From Campylorhamphus procurvoides (taxonomy: Eukaryota; Chordata; Aves; Passeriformes; Dendrocolaptidae): a stretch of DNA of 64,000 bases. This document shows, one piece after another, positions 10,621 to 21,490 of the stretch. Where the stretch lies: contig WBMV01004159.1 of the NCBI GenBank assembly GCA_013396655.1, positions 1-64,000 of the forward strand, written 5' to 3'. A program made the position numbers and the translations under genes. The notes under the pieces were generated by a model, which saw only the letters and a program-made list of their open reading frames with translations, did not search any database and had not been told where the DNA came from. Every line of letters starts with the position of its first letter. The first letter of the stretch is position 1.

Positions 10621-13600
10621 TAAGGCATCACTCTGAAAAAAAAAAATGTGTTTATGATGCAAGTTAGCAAGTTTAAAAAACAGTGATTGGGCAAAAGAAT
10701 AAAATACAAGTTTGAGGCTTTCAATGAAGAAAAAAAGGCACCATATCAGACAACAAAATATATTAGTGACTTCTTTCTCCCTTTGATTTTGCCATATTTT
10801 GATCAGTTACAGTATACAAGTCTTACTTTAAATATAGCACTAGAACTGTAATTTCACAGGCAGTCAACGCATCAATCTGTTCATGTAAAATCCTCTTTCA
10901 TATGCAAATGTGATTTTTTTTAATGTAATTGCATTTGTGAAATTGTTTATTTATGTTTGGGGCCTATGCAACATTAGCTCTGTTTTCCCCTACACAGGTA
11001 ACTCCTAGAAGGCTAGTCCAACACACTACCTTGTCCCTTTGTGAATCTTGTCTGTGGAGAGTTTGCAACCTTAAACGTGGGTTATAAAAGTATTATTTGT
11101 CTGGCTGTTAACATTACATATTAGGCTACAGTTAAACCTTCTCAGAAAATTACTAAGGGAAGGGGAGGGGAGGNTACTTTCCTACATTCTAGGGTATCTG
11201 TAAAGAAATTGTACAAACTTCTAATATAAAGGAAAGTATCATCTCCTGTAGATTATTTCATTTTTTTAAACCCAGCTCTTTAAACTCAGGAAATAGCCAA
11301 AAACACATTCCAGTATTTACTGTTGTTCATGTTTCTATTTGTGTTATCTGGCATGTTTTAGGTTTTCTTTCAATCTTAGTTGAAAATAATAGCACTTTAG
11401 AAGAGACATGGTCAAGAGAGTGAGGATTCAGTTTGACAAGAGAAATCCATATTCCTTTGCTGTTTCAGTGTGAAAGATTCATTTTCTTTCTCTTTTTTCT
11501 TTCCTCACTCCGCATTCTACACTCCACTTTTATGATTATTTTCCCCCACCTTTGCACACCAGAAATAGGGTTAGAGATCAATATCTCGAGTTTAAAGAAA
11601 ATTAAAATTAAAAAGCCACTTTTTCTTGTGTATGTCATCTCTGCCTGCAGACAGTCGTAAGTGCATCACTGAATACCAGTTGCATGAGAAATTGATGCTC
11701 TGACTTTCTAAGAGCTAATTTGGCTCAGCTTAATGCTTCTATAAAATGGAATCAACTTCAATGTGGAAAATATGTAGGTGGACAGGAAAAAATTAAGGTA
11801 CTGTACACAAATGTTGATTGCAGCCACACTCCTTTAGGCCAAGAACACCACCTAGGAAGAGCAGAAGTGAACAGATTTGATTCACTTAATAGACTTTAAG
11901 TGCCTCAGGACACAGTACAAACTTGTATCACATTATCAGACAGGCCCCCTCATGGTGTCAATGTCTGTAAAGGCTCATGAATATGTAAATACTATATGTA
12001 TCTTGGAAACATGCTTGACAAGAGAATAGCTAAAATGAACTGATTCTACTTATAAGCCATCAGTATGCTATTCTTTATGTTTGAACAGGCAGCCTATTGC
12101 TAGGTGACAGATCATTAAGGCTATCTACTCAGTCAGCGGAAATGAAGAAAGAATTTGTTAGTAACAACCTTCAGATGACCTCCCAGGCAAAACAGATTCT
12201 TTAAAGAGCTGTCTCTACTGATACATGTCATGCCTATATACGGGGTCCTTCTGGCCCCAGTAATAGCAGGGATGCTGGTGAAACAGAGCAATAAACACCT
12301 AGTGACAAGGCTGTAGCTGAAAGGATCTCATCATCTGCCATTAACTGGGTGATGAATAATTCAGACCTTTCAATCAGAACATAAGGATTTTAGGCAGTGC
12401 CATGTTACATGGAGAAAGCAAGCAGAAAGGAAACTGATTGCCGCCTTCAATCAAGGCCTTGTCAAGCCCACTTATAAGATAATGTTGCAAGGCACAATAA
12501 AGACACATGCATCAGATCATGCTCACCAACAAGTTCAAGTTTCACAGATACTAGGGGCAAGGTCTATTCTACAGCAACAGGCCTCCCATGTATATGCTGC
12601 TGTTTCTATAGACAGATATATTCATTTCCAGACCTTCAATGTAGTCTGCTCTTTAATTATCATTCCACACCTCTACAGCACAGACACCTATTGCCCCTGA
12701 AAATGCCTTAATTCTTCTGTCTTGGTTCCTACAGTAAACTCTCAGCTGATAGCCTCCTGAACTTCACCACTATTTACATTACTGTATAGTTTAGCACTCT
12801 AGATTCATTAGCAACATCAAGGCACTGCACCAGAAATTGTCTGACCACGTTTTCACAAACTGCTCTTCCCAACAGTTATTTCCTTAAGCTTAGTAACACT
12901 TTCATACTGCAAGATTATAAGTAACAGGAATGGGGTGATTCCATTTACAGGATTCCTCAGCAGAATTATGTTGTTTTCCCTTCAAAACATTTCTTCAAAG
13001 AGAAAGCCGAACAATTGCTATTAATCACTGTGTGCTAGAAATATTTTTCTTTGAATATTACAAGCTAAGGCAAAGTTTGAGGGTAAAGGCAAAGTTTTAA
13101 TCAAACTGTTCAATTGCTTAAACAATGAGAAGATAGTTTTTATCTTGCCGTGCATCTTTTCTTTCACTTTATTATGCCTATTTTGGGTTATATATTTCTG
13201 TAATGATCATGTAAACAAAATGAGAAGAAAAAGTGTTGGGAAGAGAGGATGCCAGGTGAAGAACAAGTGAGACAGAAGGTACTGCAGGCGAATGCATTAC
13301 AACATTACAGCACAGAAAAAAACTTTTTCATTCTATTAGTCCTTCCTAGCTATTTCTTACACCAGCAAAAAAAAAAACCCAAACAACCTCATATTAGATA
13401 TATTTAAATTGTTGCTTCATGAAAATCCAGATAAAGGTAAAATTGAGTGCCTGCTTCGATTTGAATGAAGAGGTGAATAGAAAAAGGCAAACAACAAAAA
13501 GAGACAAAAGCCAGATGAAGGTAGTCAAGGAAAGATAGACAAGGTGCCTTTTGAAAAGCCAGCTCTTCCTACTTTTTGACAAAAAGTTGTAGGTAAATCA

Positions 13601-13756
13601 TCACTAATTAGTCTAAGTGGAATTAAATGTATGAACTTTATATATACCTATAAATGTGTGTGTATTTTCCTTCTTGTATGAATAAACAAACTAGTAAAAT
13701 TTTTACTGAAGTTCTTCAAACTGTCACTGCAGCATAAGAAAGATATTAAGCTATTA
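10621..13756. other. Unannotated stretch, part possibly conserved
   Basis: About 3.1 kb without recognised transposons. The interval 11940-12480 has balanced, non-repetitive sequence with AATATGTAAATAC, GATCATTAAGG and AATAATTCAGA motifs and resembles a conserved non-coding element in texture only. An N at 11174 follows a short GGGGAGGGGAGG run. No exon is supported. Confidence 0.45.
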
Positions 13757-14137
13757 GTGTCCAAAGGAGGGCAACAAAGATGGTGAGGAGCAGCTGAGGT
13801 CACTTGGTTTGTTCAGCCTGGAGAAGAGGAGACTGAGGGGAGACCTCGTTGCAGTTGCAACTTCCTTGTGAGGGGAAGAGGAGGGGCAGGCAGGGGAAGG
13901 GGAGGTTTAGGTTGGATATTAGAAAAAGATTCTTCACCCAAAGGGTGGTTGGGCACTGGAACAGGCTCCCCAGGGAAGTGGTCACAGCACTAAGCCCGGC
14001 AGAGTTCAAGAAATGTTTGGACAATACTCTCAGGCACATGGTGAGATTGTTGGGGATGGTCCTGTGCAGGGCCGTGGGGTGGACTCTATGATCCTTGTGG
14101 GTCCCTTCCAACTCAACATATTCTGTGGTTCAGGTGA
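13757..14137 (+). mobile_element. CR1 LINE 3' end
   Basis: Plus-strand CR1 3' region: 'gcaacaaagatggtgag', 'gttcagcctggagaag', 'actgaggggagacctc', 'gggcactggaacaggctccc', 'gatccttgtgggtccc' and a terminal ATTCTGTGGTTC. There is a small internal replacement with a purine-rich segment at about 13862-13905. It is relatively well preserved, so it is younger than the scraps at 1075 and 17205. Its last ~158 bp are part of the duplicated segment described next. Confidence 0.92.
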
Positions 14138-15922
14138 AATTCCAGATAACACTCTAATAGATCTCATAAGGCTTTAGCCTGTACACACTATTCAAACTTA
14201 AAGATGACACTTCAGTAAAAAAAAGTATGTTTATCTCAGGAAAAAATATCTTTATCACACTGATCTGCTCTGATGAATCCACAAATGTGAAATTTCTTAC
14301 CCAATAGGCAGTGATTGCACAGCACTGAGACTTCTCTCATTATTCATGAAATATGTGTTGCACAGTGTCAGTTCTCTCCCTACAGACTTGCTGCCAAGCA
14401 ATTACTCATTTCCATCACTTAGACTTTCTCTAACCTCCCCCTCCCTCTTTTTCTTTTTATTTTATTATGTTTTGTGGGTGTCTATATATCTAGCATACTT
14501 CAAGAAGCAAGTACACAGTACTGGAATGAAAAATATGCTTGCCTTATGTGATTTTAAATAGAAAAGCACTTTCAAGTCCTTAAAAATTGATGATGTTTTA
14601 AGCTTTACAAAAAGCAGTGGGAGAAACTAGTATCTACAAGCAAAAATAATAGAAAACAATCAAGACTATTTCCACTGTTATACATATTTCTTCCCCAACA
14701 GAACCTGTGAAAACTATCTTCTGCAGCCTAATTCATTCACCTCACTCTCCTTGAGGCATCAGTATTGGATACAATGAATAAAAAAACAAACAAACATACA
14801 GGCAAAAAAGAGAGTGAAAATATTTTTATGAATGTGTCCAATTTGGTCTCTAAATGAGGAATACTATTTGAAATAAAGGATTACTGTATTGATTTTTTCT
14901 AATTTAAACCATTTCTTCATTTTAAGTTCAAAAGTTCAGTTTATAGTAGGNGGTCACAGCACTAAGCCCGGCAGAGTTCAAGAAATGTTTGGACAATACT
15001 CTCAGGCACATGGTGAGATTGTTGGGGATGGTCCTGTGCAGGGCCGTGGGGTGGACTCTATGATCCTTGTGGGTCCCTTCCAACTCAACATATTCTGTGG
15101 TTCAGGTGAAATTCCAGATAACACTCTAATAGATCTCATAAGGCTTTAGCCTGTACACACTATTCAAACTTAAAGATGACACTTCAGTAAAAAAAAGTAT
15201 GTTTATCTCAGGAAAAAATATCTTTATCACACTGATCTGCTCTGATGAATCCACAAATGTGAAATTTCTTACCCAATAGGCAGTGATTGCACAGCACTGA
15301 GACTTCTCTCATTATTCATGAAATATGTGTTGCACAGTGTCAGTTCTCTCCCTACAGACTTGCTGCCAAGCAATTACTCATTTCCATCACTTAGACTTTC
15401 TCTAACCTCCCCCTCCCTCTTTTTCTTTTTATTTTATTATGTTTTGTGGGTGTCTATATATCTAGCATACTTCAAGAAGCAAGTACACAGTACTGGAATG
15501 AAAAATATGCTTGCCTTATGTGATTTTAAATAGAAAAGCACTTTCAAGTCCTTAAAAATTGATGATGTTTTAAGCTTTACAAAAAGCAGTGGGAGAAACT
15601 AGTATCTACAAGCAAAAATAATAGAAAACAATCAAGACTATTTCCACTGTTATACATATTTCTTCCCCAACAGAACCTGTGAAAACTATCTTCTGCAGCC
15701 TAATTCATTCACCTCACTCTCCTTGAGGCATCAGTATTGGATACAATGAATAAAAAAACAAACAAACATACAGGCAAAAAAGAGAGTGAAAATATTTTTA
15801 TGAATGTGTCCAATTTGGTCTCTAAATGAGGAATACTATTTGAAATAAAGGATTACTGTATTGATTTTTTCTAATTTAAACCATTTCTTCATTTTAAGTT
15901 CAAAAGTTCAGTTTATAGTAGG
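13980..15922 (+). repeat. 971-bp direct duplication split by a single N
   Basis: 13980-14950 is repeated at 14952-15922 with an offset of 972 bp, and the only base between the copies is the N at 14951. Every stretch I compared is identical, including A-run lengths and the identical 71-residue frames at 14346-14561 and 15318-15533. The copy starts mid-CR1 and ends in unique sequence, with no element boundary at either end. The simplest reading is two contigs with overlapping ends placed side by side, not a biological tandem duplication. Confidence 0.93.
14953..15109 (+). mobile_element. Second copy of CR1 3' terminus (within duplication)
   Basis: This is the last ~158 bp of the CR1 at 13757-14137, repeated by the duplication. 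It starts abruptly after the N and probably does not represent an independent insertion. Confidence 0.9.
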
Positions 15923-17204
15923 TGTTAAAGGGGTTCTGATGAGGAAAAAAAAAGAGTCCTAGAGAAAATAACCCCATATGTGAAATTAGGTGACATATTT
16001 GTGCCAAATTGTTTCTGAGTGGCCTGATTTATACTAGCACAAAAACATTCAAATATTAATGACCTGTAGAAGACAAGTTTGTCAACAATGTAAAAAAAAC
16101 AGTACCCCATTAATCCTCAATTTAAATGAGGTATCTAACCTTAGGTATCTGCCAGGAAATGTGTACTAAATTTAATCATCTAAGATAAGAAGGCTAAGAT
16201 TTTTGTAGTAACTGTTGATTTTATGTGCTTTTATTTCTGATGTTCAACCTGACAGGAATATTTTGTGTTTTCAGAAGATGTCCAGCAACCTACATTGGAA
16301 GTCAGGACATAGTAGTCCATTTTATCATTCAACCATGATGGATGGGAGAGAGATTTGAAAGCCCCCTGGAAGTTTCAATGATGTTATTCCCAGAAGTAAA
16401 TTGTTCCTGTGAGAAAAAGAGGTGGGGGATTCAAATCTATTGTTCTGAAAACCTTCTGAAATACCTCAGCTGTGAGGTCTCCAGTTTTCCATGTAGCTCA
16501 GAGTGAGGCTTTTCAATATACTTCTAAAACCTGAATCTTTGTGGATTCCAACCCCCAATTATAATTCTTTCCCTTCTGCCACCTCAAGCACTATCCTACA
16601 AGACCTTTCTCCTACTCCAATAGGTAAAAAGAAGAGGAACATACACACAGCTTTATTCCTGTTGCTCACTCCAGGAGTCAATCCTTAAATTTTTGTTGAC
16701 AACTGAAATTTCTAACAAGGCATATTATTAGCCTGTTTAGTTAAGAACTCTATTGAATGGGGTCATCATTCTCTATTACTTCTGTGTTCAACAACCCAGT
16801 GTTTGTGAGAAGAGACAGAGTGTTTAGATGACTTGCTGTCTGTTCATCCTTTTTACAATGCAGAATATGCATGCATGACAAGACATTTCAGACAATATAT
16901 TGGGGTACGCTGAGGTATAACTCTCACAAGCGCCACTGATCAAACTCAGAAGACTGGATTATGCACAACATGAAGAAATAAAAATGATAGCTATTGATAT
17001 AGGAGTTCAGAGCTATAACAAAGCTTTATGTCATAGCCCATAAATGACACAGTAGATAGTCCCAAAAAATCCCACAGCAAAAGCATGGGAATAGTCCTTG
17101 CATTTAGTATGTGAAGATGGTATGGAAACATAGAATGGAAGTTCCATTTAATAAAATATATTAATGCACTTAGTGAAACCAAGGCTGTACTATTAGACAA
17201 TTCA
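15923..17204. other. Unannotated AT-rich stretch
   Basis: About 1.3 kb right of the duplication with no recognised repeat or gene. Confidence 0.5.
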
Positions 17205-17388
17205 TGGAATCACAAAATCATTTATATCAGAAAAGACCTATAAGGTTATCAGATCCAAGCGTAAACCTAACACTGCCAGGTTCATCACTAAACTATATCC
17301 CTAAGTATCACAATTTCACATCTTTTAAATACTTCAGATGGTAGTGACTCATCCACTTCTCTGAGCAGTCTGTTCCAAAGATTTATAA
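17205..17388 (-). mobile_element. CR1 LINE 3'-end scrap
   Basis: The plus strand reads GGAATCACAAAATCATTTAT, then 'aaaagacctataaggttatc', 'aagcgtaaacctaacactgcc', 'tcatcactaaactatatccc' and 'gagcagtctgttccaaag'. This is the reverse complement of a CR1 3' end, with high divergence. Confidence 0.85.
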
Positions 17389-17470
17389 TAGAATCATAGA
17401 AACATTTGTGTTAGAAAAGATCTTTTAAGATTTGCATTCAAACCCGCATCTTATGTACACACTGGTTTTA
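17389..17470 (-). mobile_element. Second, abutting CR1 3'-end scrap
   Basis: A new CR1 3' terminus begins immediately after the previous one (AGAATCATAGAAACATTTG, then 'ttagaaaagatcttttaag'), in the same orientation. Only ~80 bp are recognisable. Either one copy inserted next to the other, or a duplication was trimmed. Confidence 0.7.
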
Positions 17471-18747
17471 ATATTTTTTTCCATAATGTCTCAAACTAAA
17501 AAAATCAATTAGTAGGAATACACATACATGTTTATTATTGCATAAATCCTTTTATCCCCAGTCCTTGTAGACCCATGAGAAAAGACTCTCAAAAAAACTG
17601 TGTCCAAGACCAACAGGACCTATGGGTTTGACAAGACAGGTTGTTTAGTTCAAGGCAGAGCAGCTATCAAATGTATACAAACAAGATGAATACCCACTAC
17701 GCCTGACCTTCTGTATCACTGTATAACCCACAAGTATGTGCTTCAGCTAATACTAACTTTATAGGCATAATTTACCACAATACTATGATACATATATATA
17801 AAAATAATTATCATGATATTATAATACATCTCTTCTATCAATACAGAAGAAGGAAAATGTAGATTGTTTAATGATGTTTCACCACAGACTTCTATTCCTC
17901 AACCAGATTAGTGAACATTTCTCCACATTTCTTCTGTATATTAAAATAAAAATTTAAAAAAGAATAAAACTTTCATGAGATAAACTATATTTTTTGACAG
18001 CCAAGAAATTCTTAAAAATAATTCAGTTGTTTCTTATCTGAAATATTTGAAATTTATGTATTTATTCATCACTGGTCTTCATGGAAACAACATGAGCATC
18101 TCAAACACCTAGCCACATGTCTCTCTTTTCAAGTCACTGTTCTATTTCCCAAATGCTTTGGAAGTTTATTTACTAATACTGTGGATTTATTATAATCTGG
18201 TATCAGCATCACTGGAACAATAGTCACACATGACACTGAAGTAAAATATAGATGGGTTGAGTGCCTAGCATTATAGAAGAGCTTAGCCATTCCTCTAGCA
18301 CTTGAAGCTCTGGCAGATGTAAGAAGATGAGTATATATATATGTTCTAAATTATATATTACCTTCTTTAGAGTGGGCAAAACCTATTTTTTATTCACCTG
18401 AATCTCAGAAAAATTTCTACAGCCTCTTTTTATTTTTTTTTTTTGGAACTTGGATGAAATGAAAAAATTGCACTAAAACAATTGGACATGAGCAATTTTT
18501 ATAACATTCCATTCACCCATCAGATTTACACCTAGTCCTATTTAACCAGAGAGACAATGATATGCAAAGGCATTTTCATAAGCCAAATGAGTTCTTTGCC
18601 ATTTGGGGATTTCTAGTAGCTAGCTGATTTAGGCTTAATTAAATCTCTTGTACTCAAATGCAAGCCCATCTCTCTCTGTGAAGCCTGAAGCTTTCTCTCA
18701 TATGATCTTATATACGAATCTTAAATATAAAATATATAATAAAACAT
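17471..18747. other. Unannotated AT-rich stretch
   Basis: About 1.3 kb of strongly AT-rich DNA with a poly-T run near 18427 and TATA-rich patches at 17787-17805 and 18330-18360. No gene or repeat is recognised. Confidence 0.5.
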
Positions 18748-18840
18748 GGATAGGATAGGATAGGATAGGATAGGATAGGATAGGATAGGATAGGATAGGA
18801 TAGGATAGGATAGGATAGGATAGGATAGGATAGGATAGGA
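18748..18840. repeat. (TAGGA)n pentanucleotide microsatellite
   Basis: An uninterrupted array of the 5-bp unit TAGGA, 93 bp or about 18.6 copies, with no substitutions. Its right edge is exactly the 3' terminus of the minus-strand CR1 that follows, so the array is an expansion of the CR1 3' tail repeat (TCCTA on the CR1 sense strand). Confidence 0.97.
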
Positions 18841-19145
18841 TTCAGCTGGAAGAGACCTCCAATAATCATTTAGTCCAACTTTCTGACTAATTCAAGGCTG
18901 ACCTAAAGTTAAAGCATGTTTTTAAGTCCTAATGTCTATTAAACATTGACAGGCATGGGGCAGAAATTACCTGTCTAGAAAATCTATTCTAGGACACACT
19001 GTCTGTATCGAATAATGTCTAGATTGAATCTTCCCTATTTGGGATTAGAATTAAGCCCATGTGTCCTATAAGAAGAGATCAGCAACTCTGCCTCTACTTC
19101 TTCTCTTCAAGAAGGTGTAGAGAGCAATGAGAAAGACTCTCACAT
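18841..19145 (-). mobile_element. CR1 LINE 3' end, subfamily different from the others
   Basis: The reverse complement of a CR1 3' region: TTCAGCTGGAAGAGACCTCC, then 'tttagtccaactttctgac', 'gctgacctaaagttaaagca', 'attaaacattgacaggca', 'aagaagagatcagcaactctg' and 'gtgtagagagcaatgaga'. The 'aagttaaagcatgtt' wording marks a CR1 subfamily different from the one at 13757 and 37785. The 3' tail continues into the TAGGA array. Confidence 0.88.
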
Positions 19146-19149
19146 CCTT

Positions 19150-20880
19150 CATTCAATGCTTCTGGATGGCTGTGTATTTGCAGCCTACAAGTGTATCAGC
19201 AGAGCACTGCAGCAAGCTTGGTGTTTTGCCTGCTGTTATATCCAGATGCTTTCCAGATGGTTTTATCCCAAAACCAAGAAGCTACTCATTATAGGGAATA
19301 CTTTCCAATGCTGTCTACACTGTGCAGAAAAGGCAGGGGGAGAATTTCTCAGGGTATAAAATGGGTTTGTTTTACATCACTTTCACATCCTCGAGGAACT
19401 TCTTGGTTTGCTGCAACCAGAACCAGAACATTTGTTGCCTTGCTGCAAAAGATGATCTTCCCCTCATGCTCTCCCAGCCTTCCACTTCTGTGTGCCAGTT
19501 TAGGACTGTAGAAGCTTTTTGAGCAGATGCCAGGCTGTGGGTCCCCCATAGACCTGTGCATGGCCCGGGGATGCAGGCCATGCTGATGGCCTCAACCCTG
19601 ATGGGTCCTCCCACTGGAACCTCTGCACCCAGGCATCCTTGATCCTTCTCCAGTCACAGCTGGCACGGCCTTTCCCTCTCAGTCCTTGTTCTGGGTTACA
19701 CAAAATTTCTGGGATCCACCCTCTCTTTTTTATTTTCTCCAAATATGTCTTTTGAGCTTTTTGGTTTTTTGCCTTCTTTAAAGAGACAACACTGAAATTG
19801 CAACAACCAAGTCTTGTCACTGGATCCAAGGGGTGTCTTACAGGTCCTTCCAGTCCTTTGAGGGCTCCTGCTCGGACTGTCTGTGCCAGCACCATGGCCT
19901 CATTCCAACCGCTCTCAGTATCTGCTAGTATTGAATCCCACCTATCTACCATTTCCTGCTAATGCTGATTCTCCAACCAACCACTCCTGCCAATTTTTCC
20001 AGACATGGAGAAGGCAAACCATGTGGAAGCACAGCCACCTTGTCCCTGTCCAGTGGCCATGTCTTTCTGAGTGGGGGAGACCAGCTACCATCTTGATTTT
20101 GTCTGACAGGCAAACCTTGGGAAGTTTCTTCTCATCTGTTTGTTTAACCCAGTTTTATCAGTATTGTTATTAGCGTTTTCCTTGGTAAAAAATTATTTTT
20201 TCACTTACGTCGAGGTGTATTTGGTCTCCCTCTGTATTGGAGAAACTAGGGGTACTGAAGGAGGAGGCTTCTGTCTGAAGTTACCCTCCAAACTGTCTCA
20301 AACAGAGACACTCCTCTTATAGAGCAGCCCAGCTTCACCAGTCCAAGACCCCACAGCTGTGCTGGGATGGCCAGTGGGGCTTGCTCTGCTTTTCTTGGTA
20401 GGCTCTGACTGGCAGCAGCACCTGTCCCAGAGGAACAGGGCCCTCTTGCTCACATGCCTGCCTTGTGTTGGTCTCTGTCAGGAGAGCAAAGCTCAGACCC
20501 CAAGCTCTCTGGATTCTCAGAAGCACCCAGATGCAGGCTGTCATGCAAGCACAGGAAGAAGCGCTGGAAGAATCAGAACAGTGCCTGACAGCCTGTGTTA
20601 GAGGGAAAGTATGGACAACCTCTTTCTTTCCAGACAGAAGCCCCTGGCAAATACCCAGTAAATCACTTTGCCCAATCAGGCCCTCACAAGCAGTCCCAGG
20701 CAAGTGTAGAGGCATCAAGAAGCCCTGGCAAAAGGGCTTTTGATGGTTTAAAAAAGGATGGAGCCTCAAACACTCCAAACTTGAGCCTCCCTTCTAAAGC
20801 ACTTGCCAGGGATGTAAGTTCCCAGGTGCTGACACAAAGGAAAAGCTGGAAGTGAGGGTGAAGATATGCTTCTTCTCAGA
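19150..20880. other. GC-richer block of unknown origin, possible retroelement internal region
   Basis: About 1.7 kb visibly richer in G and C than its neighbours, with overlapping medium open frames on both strands. The longest is a minus-strand 150-codon frame at 19500-19952 beginning MVDRWDSILADTESG and containing a basic KKAKNQKAQKTYLEKIKKRG stretch. I recognise no catalytic motif, zinc knuckle or conserved domain. Composition and the LTR-like sequence 340 bp to the right suggest a decayed endogenous retrovirus interior, but a degraded pseudogene or an unclassified repeat fits as well. No product is assigned. Confidence 0.35.
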
Positions 20881-21219
20881 ATGTGGCTGCAGATAAAACC
20901 TACTATGAAAATTCTGTTAAAATTCTTATGTGATCATTGGTATGATGCCTAAGGGTTTCTTTGATTTTTGATTTTTTAATTTTATAGATGTTAGAAATTA
21001 TTGTGGATCTAATGTACTAGTAAAATAACTTCAGTAGCTTAATGTTTACACATACCAATCCCATCCTATATCAACCCATCAAAATTCCAGTAGCTGTTCA
21101 GTTTCTATTTCATGGTAGAATTCAGAGAAGTGCCACAAAGCCTGTACCACAAGATAATGACATAGACAGAAGGACCTCCAAATCTGAAGCTTTGGAAGGC
21201 CTCCAAGGACCAAACGTGC

Positions 21220-21490
21220 TGTGAAGAAGGCAACGACGATGAAGGAAGGGTCCCGAGCCCCCAGACCCCATTCCCAACGGGGTGTGCCGGGGGCGGAACG
21301 GGGCAGGACTGGGGGAAATAATGGAATGGGATTGGATGGACATTATTATAAAATGTTGAAACTCGGGTCAAAGTGGGGGATCCTGTGTAAATGGATTCCT
21401 GGAACCTGGAGGCTCATTAAAGCTCCTGCTCACTTACCTTATCTCCTACTAAAAGTTGCCTGGAGTTTTTTTCCTTACTCTTTAAGGCAT
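21220..21490 (+). mobile_element. Possible ERV LTR remnant
   Basis: Begins TGTGAAGAAGGCAACGACG. It has a GC-rich U3-like part with GGGGGCGGAACGGGGC, a TATA-like TTATTATAAAATG at 21341-21353, then ATTAAA at 21417-21422 and a pyrimidine-rich U5-like end near GGCATCA. TATA to ATTAAA spacing of ~70 bp suits a retroviral R region. No target duplication was found, and the element could be part of the GC-rich block to its left. Confidence 0.45.

Noticed and set aside
14346..15533. Two identical 71-residue frames suggesting a duplicated small gene
   Set aside because: They are the same frame in the two copies of the 971-bp probable assembly duplication, and the peptide has no features.
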